Assembly: GCF_020148005.1 (NCBI RefSeq)
Contig: NZ_JAGXFD010000001.1
Location: 850,825 to 914,824 of the forward strand
DNA from: Modicisalibacter tunisiensis
Lineage (GTDB): Bacteria; Pseudomonadota; Gammaproteobacteria; Pseudomonadales; Halomonadaceae
DNA: 64,000 nucleotides
Reading direction: 5' to 3'
The notes below the pieces were generated by a model. That model ran no database searches. It was not told the origin of the DNA and saw only the letters and a list, made by a program, of their open reading frames with translations. The translations under genes were made by a program, and so were the position numbers. This document shows, piece by piece, positions 56,968 to 64,000 of the stretch; the first letter of the stretch is position 1, and every line of letters begins with the position of its first letter.

Positions 56968-58440
56968 TCAGCTGGTCAGCAGGCGCAGCAGGTTCTTGTA
57001 GTCCTCGCGGATGTCGGCGCTCTCTTCCTGCAGGGCCTGCACCTTGCGGCAGGCGTGCAGCACGGTGGTGTGGTCGCGGCCGCCGAAGGCATCGCCGATT
57101 TCCGGCAGGCTGTGATTGGTCAGCTCCTTGGCCAGCGCCATCGCCATCTGGCGCGGCCGGGCCACGGAGCGCGAACGCCGCTTGGAAAGCAGGTCCGCCA
57201 CCTTGATCTTGTAGTACTCGGCCACGGTGCGCTGGATGTTGTCCACCCCGACCTGCTTGTCCTGCAGCGCCAGCAGATCCTTGAGCGACTCGCGGATGAA
57301 ATCCTGGGTGATCGGCTTGCCCATGAAGTGCGAGTCGGCGATCACCTTCTTCAGCGCGCCCTCGAGCTCGCGGACATTGGAACGGATCTTCTGGGCGATG
57401 AAGAAGGCCGCGTCGTGCGGCAGGTCGACCTTGGCCTGGTCGGCCTTCTTCATCAGGATCGCCACCCGCGTCTCCAGCTCCGGCGGCTCGATCGCCACCG
57501 TCAGCCCCCAGCCGAAGCGCGACTTGAGCCGTTCCTCGACCCCGCTGATCTCCTTGGGGTAGCGATCCGAGGTGAGGATCATCTGCTGACCGCCCTCGAG
57601 CAGCGCATTGAAGGTATGGAAGAACTCTTCCTGAGAGCGCTCCTTGCCGGCGAAGAACTGGATATCGTCGATCAGCAGGGCGTCGACGCTGCGATAGAAG
57701 CGCTTGAAGTCGTTGATGGCGTTGAGCTGCAGCGCCTTGACCATGTCGGCGACGAAGCGCTCGGAATGCAGGTAGACCACCCGCGCGTTGTCGCGCTGCA
57801 TGGCCAGCTGATTGCCCACCGCGTGCATCAGGTGCGTCTTGCCCAGCCCCACCCCGCCGTACAGGAACAGTGGATTGTAGGCGCCACCGGGATTTTCCGA
57901 GACCTGCCGCGAGGCTGCCCGGGCCAGCTGGTTGGACTTGCCCTCGACGAAGGTGTCGAAGGTGAAGTTGGGGTTGAGGCCGCTCTGGTGCTTGAGGCTG
58001 CCCTCCACCTGAACCTGGCGCTCGCCGTTCGAGCCACCGCGCCGCGCGGACTCCTCGCGCAGCGTCTCGATCTCCTGCTCGTCGGCGTAGTCGCCCCGCG
58101 GCGGGGTCTGCACCGCCGGGGCCGCGGGCTGACGAAAGCGGCTGGCCGACACCGGGTTGCCGAGTTCCCGGGGCTGGGGGCTGGGCGCGGCACGCCGGCT
58201 GCCCACCGCCAGCGCCACCTTGGGCGGCTTGGCTGGCGCCAGTTCACGCAGCAGCTCGTTGATGCGCTTCAGGTACTTGTCGCTGACCCAATCGCGCACG
58301 AAGCGATTGGGCGCCAGCAAGGTGAGCTCGTTGGACGCCGTATCTTCTGCCTGCAAGGGGCGAATCCAGGTATTGAACTGCTGCGAGTTCAGCTCGTCCT
58401 GCAGGTAGTCCAGACATTGTTGCCAAAGAGCGACCGACAC
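56968..58440 (-). CDS. dnaA: Chromosomal replication initiator protein DnaA
   Basis: A 490-residue AAA+ initiator that binds DnaA boxes in oriC and opens the DNA. Domain I starts [21 protein letters not shown]. Domain II is a variable Pro/Arg-rich linker (about 85-150). Domain III has the Walker [17 protein letters not shown] and Walker [20 protein letters not shown], and domain IV has the box-binding [16 protein letters not shown]. The gene begins immediately next to oriC, and a DnaA box overlaps its apparent promoter. Confidence 0.98.
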   Translation of the reverse strand: MSVALWQQCLDYLQDELNSQQFNTWIRPLQAEDTASNELTLLAPNRFVRDWVSDKYLKRINELLRELAPAKPPKVALAVGSRRAAPSPQPRELGNPVSASRFRQPAAPAVQTPPRGDYADEQEIETLREESARRGGSNGERQVQVEGSLKHQSGLNPNFTFDTFVEGKSNQLARAASRQVSENPGGAYNPLFLYGGVGLGKTHLMHAVGNQLAMQRDNARVVYLHSERFVADMVKALQLNAINDFKRFYRSVDALLIDDIQFFAGKERSQEEFFHTFNALLEGGQQMILTSDRYPKEISGVEERLKSRFGWGLTVAIEPPELETRVAILMKKADQAKVDLPHDAAFFIAQKIRSNVRELEGALKKVIADSHFMGKPITQDFIRESLKDLLALQDKQVGVDNIQRTVAEYYKIKVADLLSKRRSRSVARPRQMAMALAKELTNHSLPEIGDAFGGRDHTTVLHACRKVQALQEESADIREDYKNLLRLLTS

Positions 58441-58475
58441 GCGTGTGACCCATCCCGATTTGCGAATGACCGGGC

Positions 58476-58504
58476 ATTGTAGCGTTCTCGAGGCGAGTTA
58501 TCCA
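58476..58504 (-). promoter_or_regulatory. Putative dnaA promoter overlapping a DnaA box
   Basis: On the minus strand TACAAT (58476-58481) lies 17 bases downstream of TGGATA (58499-58504), which is part of the perfect DnaA box at 58498-58506. DnaA bound there would block its own transcription. Confidence 0.5.
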
Positions 58505-58926
58505 CACGCCACCCGGCCACGATGGCTTTGTGGACAACTCGGGTACGGGAAGGTGGACGCGTCGGGTATCTTTCGGGGACAGGATGCGAACCGTGGATAA
58601 CCCGTCATTTCATCCACAGGCTCCCGGCAGGAGAATCACCGTTTTCCAAACGACTGCACACACATTCATCAAACGCCCACCTGCATGATTCACAAGGAAT
58701 CTATCAGGTTATCCACAATTTTTATCCCCAATAGTAATAACAACATCAGTCAAGAAACCCAATAATTGTAATAGGACCGTCGATCACGACGGAAGCACTG
58801 ATCCGACGACGGTCTTCGCCCGGCTGACGGCTGGCATTTTTGGCAGGAAGGCGGCCACAGCACGGCGGCGAACAGCGGAACCGCCAGGCGCGTTGAAAGA
58901 ACCTGTTGTGGATAATCGCGCGCAGA

Positions 58927-58955
58927 AATTGCACGTGGCTGGCGAATTCACTAGA
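58927..58955 (+). promoter_or_regulatory. Putative rpmH promoter
   Basis: TTGCAC at 58927-58932 and TAGAAT at 58950-58955 are separated by 17 bases. This leaves a leader of about 85 bases before rpmH, and the promoter lies just downstream of the last DnaA box. Confidence 0.7.
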
Positions 58956-58969
58956 ATTTCCCGCCTTGA

Positions 58970-59182
<213 letters not shown>

Positions 59183-59192
59183 TCGGCCGCGA

Positions 59193-59576
59193 ATGTCCTG
59201 TCAGGGCTTTCCCCGGCAACTGCGCCTGCTGAATGCCGGGGACTATCGATACGTCTTCGATCGCGCCACGTACAAGGTTCACGCCAGGGGCATCCTGGTT
59301 CTCGCCAGAGCCAATGCACTGGGGCATCCCCGTGTCGGCCTGGTGGTGAGCAAGAAGAATGTCCGTCGTGCCGTTGATCGCAATCGTCTCAAGCGCCTCG
59401 TGCGCGAATCCATCCGACTCCGGCAGCATCGCCTGCCCGCCGTGGATATCGTGGTCCTCGCCCGTCGCGGCGTCAGCGACCTGGATAACCCCACGCTGCA
59501 CCGCCAGCTGCACGGCCTGTGGCGACGCCTGGAAAAGGAGGTTCGCAAGCAGGCGGCGGTCGCCTCGCCCTCCTGA
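59193..59576 (+). CDS. rnpA: Ribonuclease P protein component
   Basis: A 127-residue basic protein that partners the RNase P RNA in 5' tRNA maturation. The signature RRAVDRNRLKRLVRESIR (about 53-70) follows VGLVVSKKNV; other family points are RLLNAGDYRYVFD and VVLARRGVSDLDN. The first dozen residues (MSCQGFPRQ) precede the conserved RLL start. No yidD gene follows: the next gene, yidC, starts 61 bases on. Confidence 0.96.
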   Translation: MSCQGFPRQLRLLNAGDYRYVFDRATYKVHARGILVLARANALGHPRVGLVVSKKNVRRAVDRNRLKRLVRESIRLRQHRLPAVDIVVLARRGVSDLDNPTLHRQLHGLWRRLEKEVRKQAAVASPS

Positions 59577-59637
59577 CCGGAACAGCGTGCTGGCCGAGTC
59601 GCCAGAGTGATCCAACTTCCCATCGGGCAGATCCCTA

Positions 59638-61323
59638 ATGGACGTAAAACGACTGTTACTCGTGATTCCGCTCGCGGTTCTTGCCTACCTGCTGGTCATC
59701 CAGTGGAATCAGGACTACGGGCAGACCCCTGCCGAAACCTCCTCGCCCTCGTTCAGCAGCAGCGGTCAGCCGGCCGCCGGCGATGGCGGCGGCCAGCCCG
59801 CCGACGAGCAGAGCCTGGCTGCACCCTCCGGCAAGTCAGGGGGCAGCGCCAGCCCGACGATGGCGGACAACGCCGCCACCGACACTCGGCGCAGCCTGAT
59901 CGACGTGAAGACCGACGTGCTCGACGTGCGCATCGACCCGCGGGGCGGCGACATCGTCTACGCGGCGCTTCCGCAGCACAAGATGAGCCGCAACGCCGAG
60001 CATCCCTTCGTGCTGCTCTCCGACGGCCGTACCCGCAGCTATGTCGCCAAGTCCGGGCTCCAGCTCGAGGGGCACAAGGGACGCATCGCCTTCACGCCGG
60101 AGAAGACCCAGTACACCCTCGCCAAGGGCGAGAAGTCGCTGACCGTCGACCTCAAGGCCACAGTCAACGGTGTTGACGTCATCAAGCGCCTGGTCTTCGA
60201 CCGCGACAGCTACGCCGTCAAGGTCAGCTACCATCTGGCCAATCAGGGCGAAACCCCCGTCACCGCCCGCTTCATCGGCCAGCTGGCCCGCGACAACAGC
60301 CCCGACCCGTCCACCAGCGGCGGCATGGGCATGAGCTCGTACCTGGGCGCGGCCTATTCCTCGCCGGACAACCACTACGAGAAGGTCGGCTTCGACGCGA
60401 TCAAGAACGGCGAGTTCAACAACCGTGACGTCGAGGGTGGCTGGGTCGCGATCATCCAGCACTACTTCACTTCCGCCTGGGTCCCGGCGCAGAACCAGCA
60501 GAACCTCTACTATGCGACCACCGATTCCCGGGACCGCAACGTGGTGGCCTTCGCCGGCCCCACCCAGAGCGTGGCTCCCGGCGGCGAGACCGACCTGAGC
60601 GCCACGCTCTACATGGGCCCCAAGGTCCAGGAGCGCCTGGCCGCCGTGGCCCCCAACCTGGAGCTCACCGTCGATTTCGGCTGGCTGTGGTTCCTGGCCA
60701 ACCCGCTGTTCTGGCTGCTGGAGAAGATCCACAGCGTGATCGGCAACTGGGGCTGGTCGATCGTCCTGCTGACGGTCATCGTCAAGACCGTGCTGTTCCC
60801 GCTGTCCGCCAAGGCCTACAAGTCGATGGCGAAGATGCGCAAGCTCGGCCCCGAGATGCAGCGCATCAAGGAACGCTTCGGCGACGATCGCCAGAAGATG
60901 TCGCAGGAGATGATGAAGTTCTACCAGAAGGAGAAGATCAATCCTCTGGGGGGCTGCCTGCCGATCGTCATCCAGATGCCGGTGTTCATCGCGCTGTACT
61001 GGATGCTCAAGGAGTCCGTGGAGCTGCGCCACGCGCCGTTCATGCTGTGGATCAACGACCTGTCGGTGAAGGATCCCTACTTCGTGCTGCCGCTGCTGAT
61101 GGGGCTGAGCATGTGGGTCCAGCAGTCGCTCAACCCGGCGCCGCCCGACCCCACCCAGGCGAAGATCATGAAGATGCTGCCGATCGTCTTCACCTTCTTC
61201 TTCATGTGGTTCCCGGCCGGCCTGGTGATCTACTGGATCGTCAACAACAGCCTGTCGATCCTCCAGCAGTGGGTGATCACCCGCAAGATCGTCGGCGACA
61301 CCGCCCCTGCCAAGGGCAAGTAG
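59638..61323 (+). CDS. yidC: Membrane protein insertase YidC
   Basis: A 561-residue inner-membrane insertase. An N-terminal anchor ([18 protein letters not shown]) and a Ser/Gly/Ala-rich linker (about 25-85) lead to the large periplasmic beta domain (about 90-340). Five C-terminal helices follow, with [49 protein letters not shown], the [23 protein letters not shown] segment, and [16 protein letters not shown]. The stop is followed by a hairpin at 61347-61376. Confidence 0.97.
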   Translation: MDVKRLLLVIPLAVLAYLLVIQWNQDYGQTPAETSSPSFSSSGQPAAGDGGGQPADEQSLAAPSGKSGGSASPTMADNAATDTRRSLIDVKTDVLDVRIDPRGGDIVYAALPQHKMSRNAEHPFVLLSDGRTRSYVAKSGLQLEGHKGRIAFTPEKTQYTLAKGEKSLTVDLKATVNGVDVIKRLVFDRDSYAVKVSYHLANQGETPVTARFIGQLARDNSPDPSTSGGMGMSSYLGAAYSSPDNHYEKVGFDAIKNGEFNNRDVEGGWVAIIQHYFTSAWVPAQNQQNLYYATTDSRDRNVVAFAGPTQSVAPGGETDLSATLYMGPKVQERLAAVAPNLELTVDFGWLWFLANPLFWLLEKIHSVIGNWGWSIVLLTVIVKTVLFPLSAKAYKSMAKMRKLGPEMQRIKERFGDDRQKMSQEMMKFYQKEKINPLGGCLPIVIQMPVFIALYWMLKESVELRHAPFMLWINDLSVKDPYFVLPLLMGLSMWVQQSLNPAPPDPTQAKIMKMLPIVFTFFFMWFPAGLVIYWIVNNSLSILQQWVITRKIVGDTAPAKGK

Positions 61324-61346
61324 CGCGTCACCGGCACTTCGCCACA

Positions 61347-61380
61347 CCAGACCCCCGCCCTCGTGCGGGGGTCTGGCGTT
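61347..61380 (+). terminator. Terminator after yidC
   Basis: CCAGACCCCCGC and its complement form a perfect 12-base stem with a 6-base loop, followed by CGTTT. It separates yidC from mnmE. Confidence 0.78.
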
Positions 61381-61429
61381 TCAGTCCCGGATGACGACAA
61401 TAGTCCCCACCCCTCAAAGAGCCCGCACC

Positions 61430-62806
61430 ATGCCCGAAACGCCACTTTACACGCCGGACACCATCGCCGCCCTGGCCACGCCGCCGGGGCGTGGCGGCGT
61501 CGGGATCATCCGGGTCTCGGGGCCGGCCTGCCGGGCGATCGCCGAGGCGGTGATCGGCCACTGCCCCGCCCCGCGTCACGCCCGCTACGGCGCCTTCCTG
61601 GGCGCCGCGGGGCAGGTCGTCGACGAGGGCATCGCCCTGTTCTTCCCCGGTCCGCATTCCTTCACCGGCGAGGACGTGCTCGAGCTGCAGGGCCACGGCG
61701 GCCCGGTGCTCATGGACATGCTGCTCGAGCGCTGCGTGACGCTGGGCGCCCGCCTGGCGCGTCCCGGCGAGTTCTCCGAGCGCGCCTTCCTCAACGACAA
61801 GCTCGACCTGGCCCAGGCCGAGGCCATCGCCGACCTGATCGACGCCAGCTCCCGCGCCGCCGCCGAGAACGCCCTGCGCTCGCTGCAGGGGGCCTTCTCC
61901 GAGCGGGTATCGACACTGGTCGACTCGCTCATCGAACTGCGCATGTACGTCGAGGCGGCCATCGACTTTCCCGAGGAGGAGATCGACTTCCTCGCCGACG
62001 GCCACGTCGCCGGCAAGCTCGCCACCATCCGCGACGAGCTGGAGACGGTGCGCCGCTCGGCGAGCCAGGGCGCGCTGCTGCGCGAGGGCATGAACGTGGT
62101 GATCGCCGGGCGTCCCAACGCCGGCAAGTCCAGCCTGCTCAACGCCCTGACCGAACAGGACACGGCGATCGTCACCGACATTGCCGGCACCACCCGCGAC
62201 GTGCTGCGCGAGCACATCCACCTCGACGGCATGCCGCTGCACGTGATCGATACCGCCGGGCTGCGCGACACCCCCGACGCCGTGGAACGCATCGGCGTCC
62301 AGCGGGCCTGGGAGGAGATCGAGAAGGCCGATCGGGTGCTGCTGCTGGTCGACGCCGCCACCACGCAGGCCACCGACCCCATGGCCATCTGGCCGGAGTT
62401 CGTCTCGCGGCTGGCCGATCCCGGACGGCTAACGCTGGTGCGCAACAAGATCGACACCCTCGGCGAGAACGCCGGCATCGACTTGTCCACAACCCCGCCG
62501 GTCATTCGCCTGTCGGCAAAGACCGGTGCGGGTGTGGATAACCTGAAGGATCACCTCAAGTCGGTGATGGGCTACTCGGCCACCACCGAGGGACGCTTCT
62601 CGGCACGGCGGCGCCATCTCGATGCCCTCGAGCGGGCCGGGGAAGCGCTCGACAACGGCGCCGCCCAGCTCGAGGGCATGGGCGCCGGCGAGCTGCTGGC
62701 GGAGGACCTGCGCGCCGCCCAGCAGGCACTCGGCGAGATCACCGGCGAATTCAGCGCCGACGACCTGCTGGGCAAGATCTTCGGCGAGTTCTGCATCGGG
62801 AAGTGA
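61430..62806 (+). CDS. mnmE: tRNA modification GTPase MnmE
   Basis: A 458-residue GTPase that, with MnmG, makes the cmnm5 modification at wobble U34 of some tRNAs. The N-terminal folate domain has [22 protein letters not shown] and [14 protein letters not shown]. The G domain (about 220-380) has [30 protein letters not shown] and RNKID. The C-terminal CIGK motif is intact. The ATG at 61430 matches family starts, while an ATG 39 bases upstream does not. MnmG is normally next, but the following DNA is an insertion sequence. Confidence 0.97.
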   Translation: MPETPLYTPDTIAALATPPGRGGVGIIRVSGPACRAIAEAVIGHCPAPRHARYGAFLGAAGQVVDEGIALFFPGPHSFTGEDVLELQGHGGPVLMDMLLERCVTLGARLARPGEFSERAFLNDKLDLAQAEAIADLIDASSRAAAENALRSLQGAFSERVSTLVDSLIELRMYVEAAIDFPEEEIDFLADGHVAGKLATIRDELETVRRSASQGALLREGMNVVIAGRPNAGKSSLLNALTEQDTAIVTDIAGTTRDVLREHIHLDGMPLHVIDTAGLRDTPDAVERIGVQRAWEEIEKADRVLLLVDAATTQATDPMAIWPEFVSRLADPGRLTLVRNKIDTLGENAGIDLSTTPPVIRLSAKTGAGVDNLKDHLKSVMGYSATTEGRFSARRRHLDALERAGEALDNGAAQLEGMGAGELLAEDLRAAQQALGEITGEFSADDLLGKIFGEFCIGK

Positions 62807-62928
62807 ACCTCATTCTGAAGTGGTAAAGCCCCGTGAAACCTATCAAAACATATCAAAATAACTTATTGTTTTCTAAGGACAATATTCGCTTTTACCTCAA
62901 AAACCTTTTTCCCGCGTTTTCTTCTAAT
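62807..62928. other. AT-rich gap between mnmE and the insertion sequence
   Basis: A short AT-rich stretch with two close copies of ATATCAAAA-type text (TATCAAAACATATCAAAATA) and no gene. It is the flank of the insertion sequence; a terminator for mnmE is not obvious. Confidence 0.5.
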
Positions 62929-64000
62929 TGTAGGGTCCCGGATGATCAAATGAGTTATAGGAGTTATCCTCTGCTGGCAGCCAGAGAGCTTCTACAGCAA
63001 TTCATTCGGGAGCCGATTCATGGACATCAAGCTGCATAAGCAGGCCACGACAACACCGAAGATCCGGTCCGAGATCCAGGCGGCGCCCTCCAGCATCACG
63101 GATAGCGAGCTGGCTCGCCAGTATGGCGTCTCCCCCGCGACGATCCGGCGCTGGCGGTACCGTGACGATGTCCATGACCGACCGCACACGCGTCACAACC
63201 TGCTGGCCACCCTCACGTCCGAGCAGGAGGCGGTGCTGATCGCCGCTCGCGAATTCCTGCGGCTCGGTCTGGATGACCTGCTCGTCGTGGCACGTGAGTT
63301 CCTGAACCCTCGACTGTCTCGCTCAGGCCTGCATCGCATGCTCCAGCGCCGCGAGGTGCCGACACTGGCAGAACTGGCTCGGCAGGACGCTGGTGATGAT
63401 GGGAAGCCCCGGCACAAGCCCTTCAAGGACTACGAGCCCGGGTACGTGCATATCGACATCAAGCACCTGCCTCAGATGCCTGATGAGGAGCAGAAGCGCT
63501 ACCTGTATGTCGCCATCGACCGTGCCACACGCTGGGTCTATCTGGAGGTCAGGCGTAGCCAGTCTGCCAAGGATGCCAAGGCGTTCATGAAGCGCGTGGA
63601 GGAGAAGGCGCCCTTCACGATCCAGACGGTGCTCACTGACAACGGCAAGTCGTTCACCGATCGCTTCACGCGGGCAGGTGAGCGCAAGCCCAGCGGCCGC
63701 CACCCCTTCGACCAGGAGTGCCAGGCCCATGGTATCGAACATCGCCTGATCAAGCCGGGAAGGCCACAGACGAACGGTATGGTGGAGCGGTTCAACGGCC
63801 GCATCAGCGACGTGCTGGCGACCCGGCGCTATACCTCAGGCGAGGACCTGGAGCAGACGCTCAAACGCTACGCTTGGCTATACAATCACCACATCCCTCA
63901 GAAGGCGCTGCATCATCAATCACCGATCACGGCGATGAAGGAGTGGCAGGCCAAGCGACCTGAGTTATTTACCAAACGGGTGGTTAATCACACGGGACCC
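62929..64000 (+). mobile_element. IS481-type insertion sequence, nearly complete
   Basis: The left end begins at TGTAGGGTCCCGG (62929). The window's last bases, read on the other strand, are GGGTCCCGTGTGATTAACC, against GGGTCCCGGATGATCAAAT at the left: an imperfect terminal inverted repeat. IS481 elements usually start with TGT, so the right end should come within about 4 bases after the window. The element carries one transposase gene. Target-site repeats cannot be checked. Confidence 0.8.
63020..64000 (+). CDS. IS481-type transposase (3' end beyond window)
   Basis: The frame opens at ATG 63020 with GGGAG 7 bases before and stays open through 327 codons to the window end, so the stop codon is missing. 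An N-terminal helix-turn-helix reads ITDSELARQYGVSPATIRRW. The DDE integrase core shows HIDIKHLP (first Asp), LTDNGKSFTDRF (second Asp) and NGMVERFNGRI (Glu), with AIDRATRWVYLEV between. The stop should fall at or just past the right inverted repeat. All catalytic residues are present, so the enzyme may be active. Confidence 0.88.
   Translation, partial: MDIKLHKQATTTPKIRSEIQAAPSSITDSELARQYGVSPATIRRWRYRDDVHDRPHTRHNLLATLTSEQEAVLIAAREFLRLGLDDLLVVAREFLNPRLSRSGLHRMLQRREVPTLAELARQDAGDDGKPRHKPFKDYEPGYVHIDIKHLPQMPDEEQKRYLYVAIDRATRWVYLEVRRSQSAKDAKAFMKRVEEKAPFTIQTVLTDNGKSFTDRFTRAGERKPSGRHPFDQECQAHGIEHRLIKPGRPQTNGMVERFNGRISDVLATRRYTSGEDLEQTLKRYAWLYNHHIPQKALHHQSPITAMKEWQAKRPELFTKRVVNHTGP

Overview
The window is about 64 kb of GC-rich DNA from a gammaproteobacterium, most likely Halomonas or another Halomonadaceae. 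The reasons are the order gyrB-recF-dnaN-dnaA-oriC-rpmH-rnpA-yidC-mnmE, the gshB-tonB-algH-ruvX block shared with pseudomonads, the ygfB-pepP-ubiH-ubiI / zapA-ssrS-ygfA block, and the heptose/Kdo core genes. It lies at the chromosomal replication origin: DnaA boxes and an AT-rich stretch fill the gap between dnaA and rpmH, and five perfect copies of a 16-bp parS palindrome lie between positions 48079 and 55328.

Regions. (1) 1-6415: the 3' part of a type I restriction hsdR gene followed by a 1603-residue DUF4011/superfamily-1 helicase/nuclease/DUF3320 protein resembling the Hhe-type single-gene defence system. A terminator and a tRNA-Arg(CCG) gene follow, a plausible island edge. (2) 6936-11190: urate catabolism, with a GntR/FCD regulator, urate hydroxylase PuuD, HIU hydrolase, OHCU decarboxylase and an IclR regulator. 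(3) 11191-23908: an SDR enzyme, an aspartate carbamoyltransferase, the gshB-tonB-algH-ruvX operon, an S1-type RNA-binding protein, rsmE, secB, a rhodanese protein, gpmI, an EnvC-like amidase activator and a CtpA-type protease. Dispersed palindromic repeats sit in the gaps. (4) 24026-31754: ubiI, ubiH, pepP, ygfB, divergent zapA, 6S RNA, 5-formyl-THF cyclo-ligase, a previously easy-to-miss 31-residue membrane peptide and ilvA. (5) 31924-44860: rpiA and the LPS inner-core locus (waaA, hldE, heptosyltransferases, Kdo kinase, a YrbL-type kinase, further glycosyltransferases, an OpgB-like phosphoglycerol transferase, waaF, hldD). It is interrupted by an AT-rich, foreign-looking family 9 glycosyltransferase beside a decayed fragment of a second family 9 gene. 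(6) 44991-62806: glyQS, gmhB, a LysR regulator, an FdhF/YdeP-type molybdoenzyme and the origin cluster. (7) 62929 to the end: an IS481-type insertion sequence whose left end is visible and whose right terminal repeat is just reached at the window edge.

Functional links. hldE, gmhB and hldD together make ADP-L-glycero-D-manno-heptose. waaA adds Kdo to lipid A, KdkA phosphorylates it, and the family 9 enzymes add heptose, so most of the inner core is encoded here. PuuD, UraH and UraD take urate to S-allantoin. The parS sites together with oriC mark the segregation and replication centre; the ParA/ParB genes are not in this window. Calls rest on reading the translated sequences; no database search was run.
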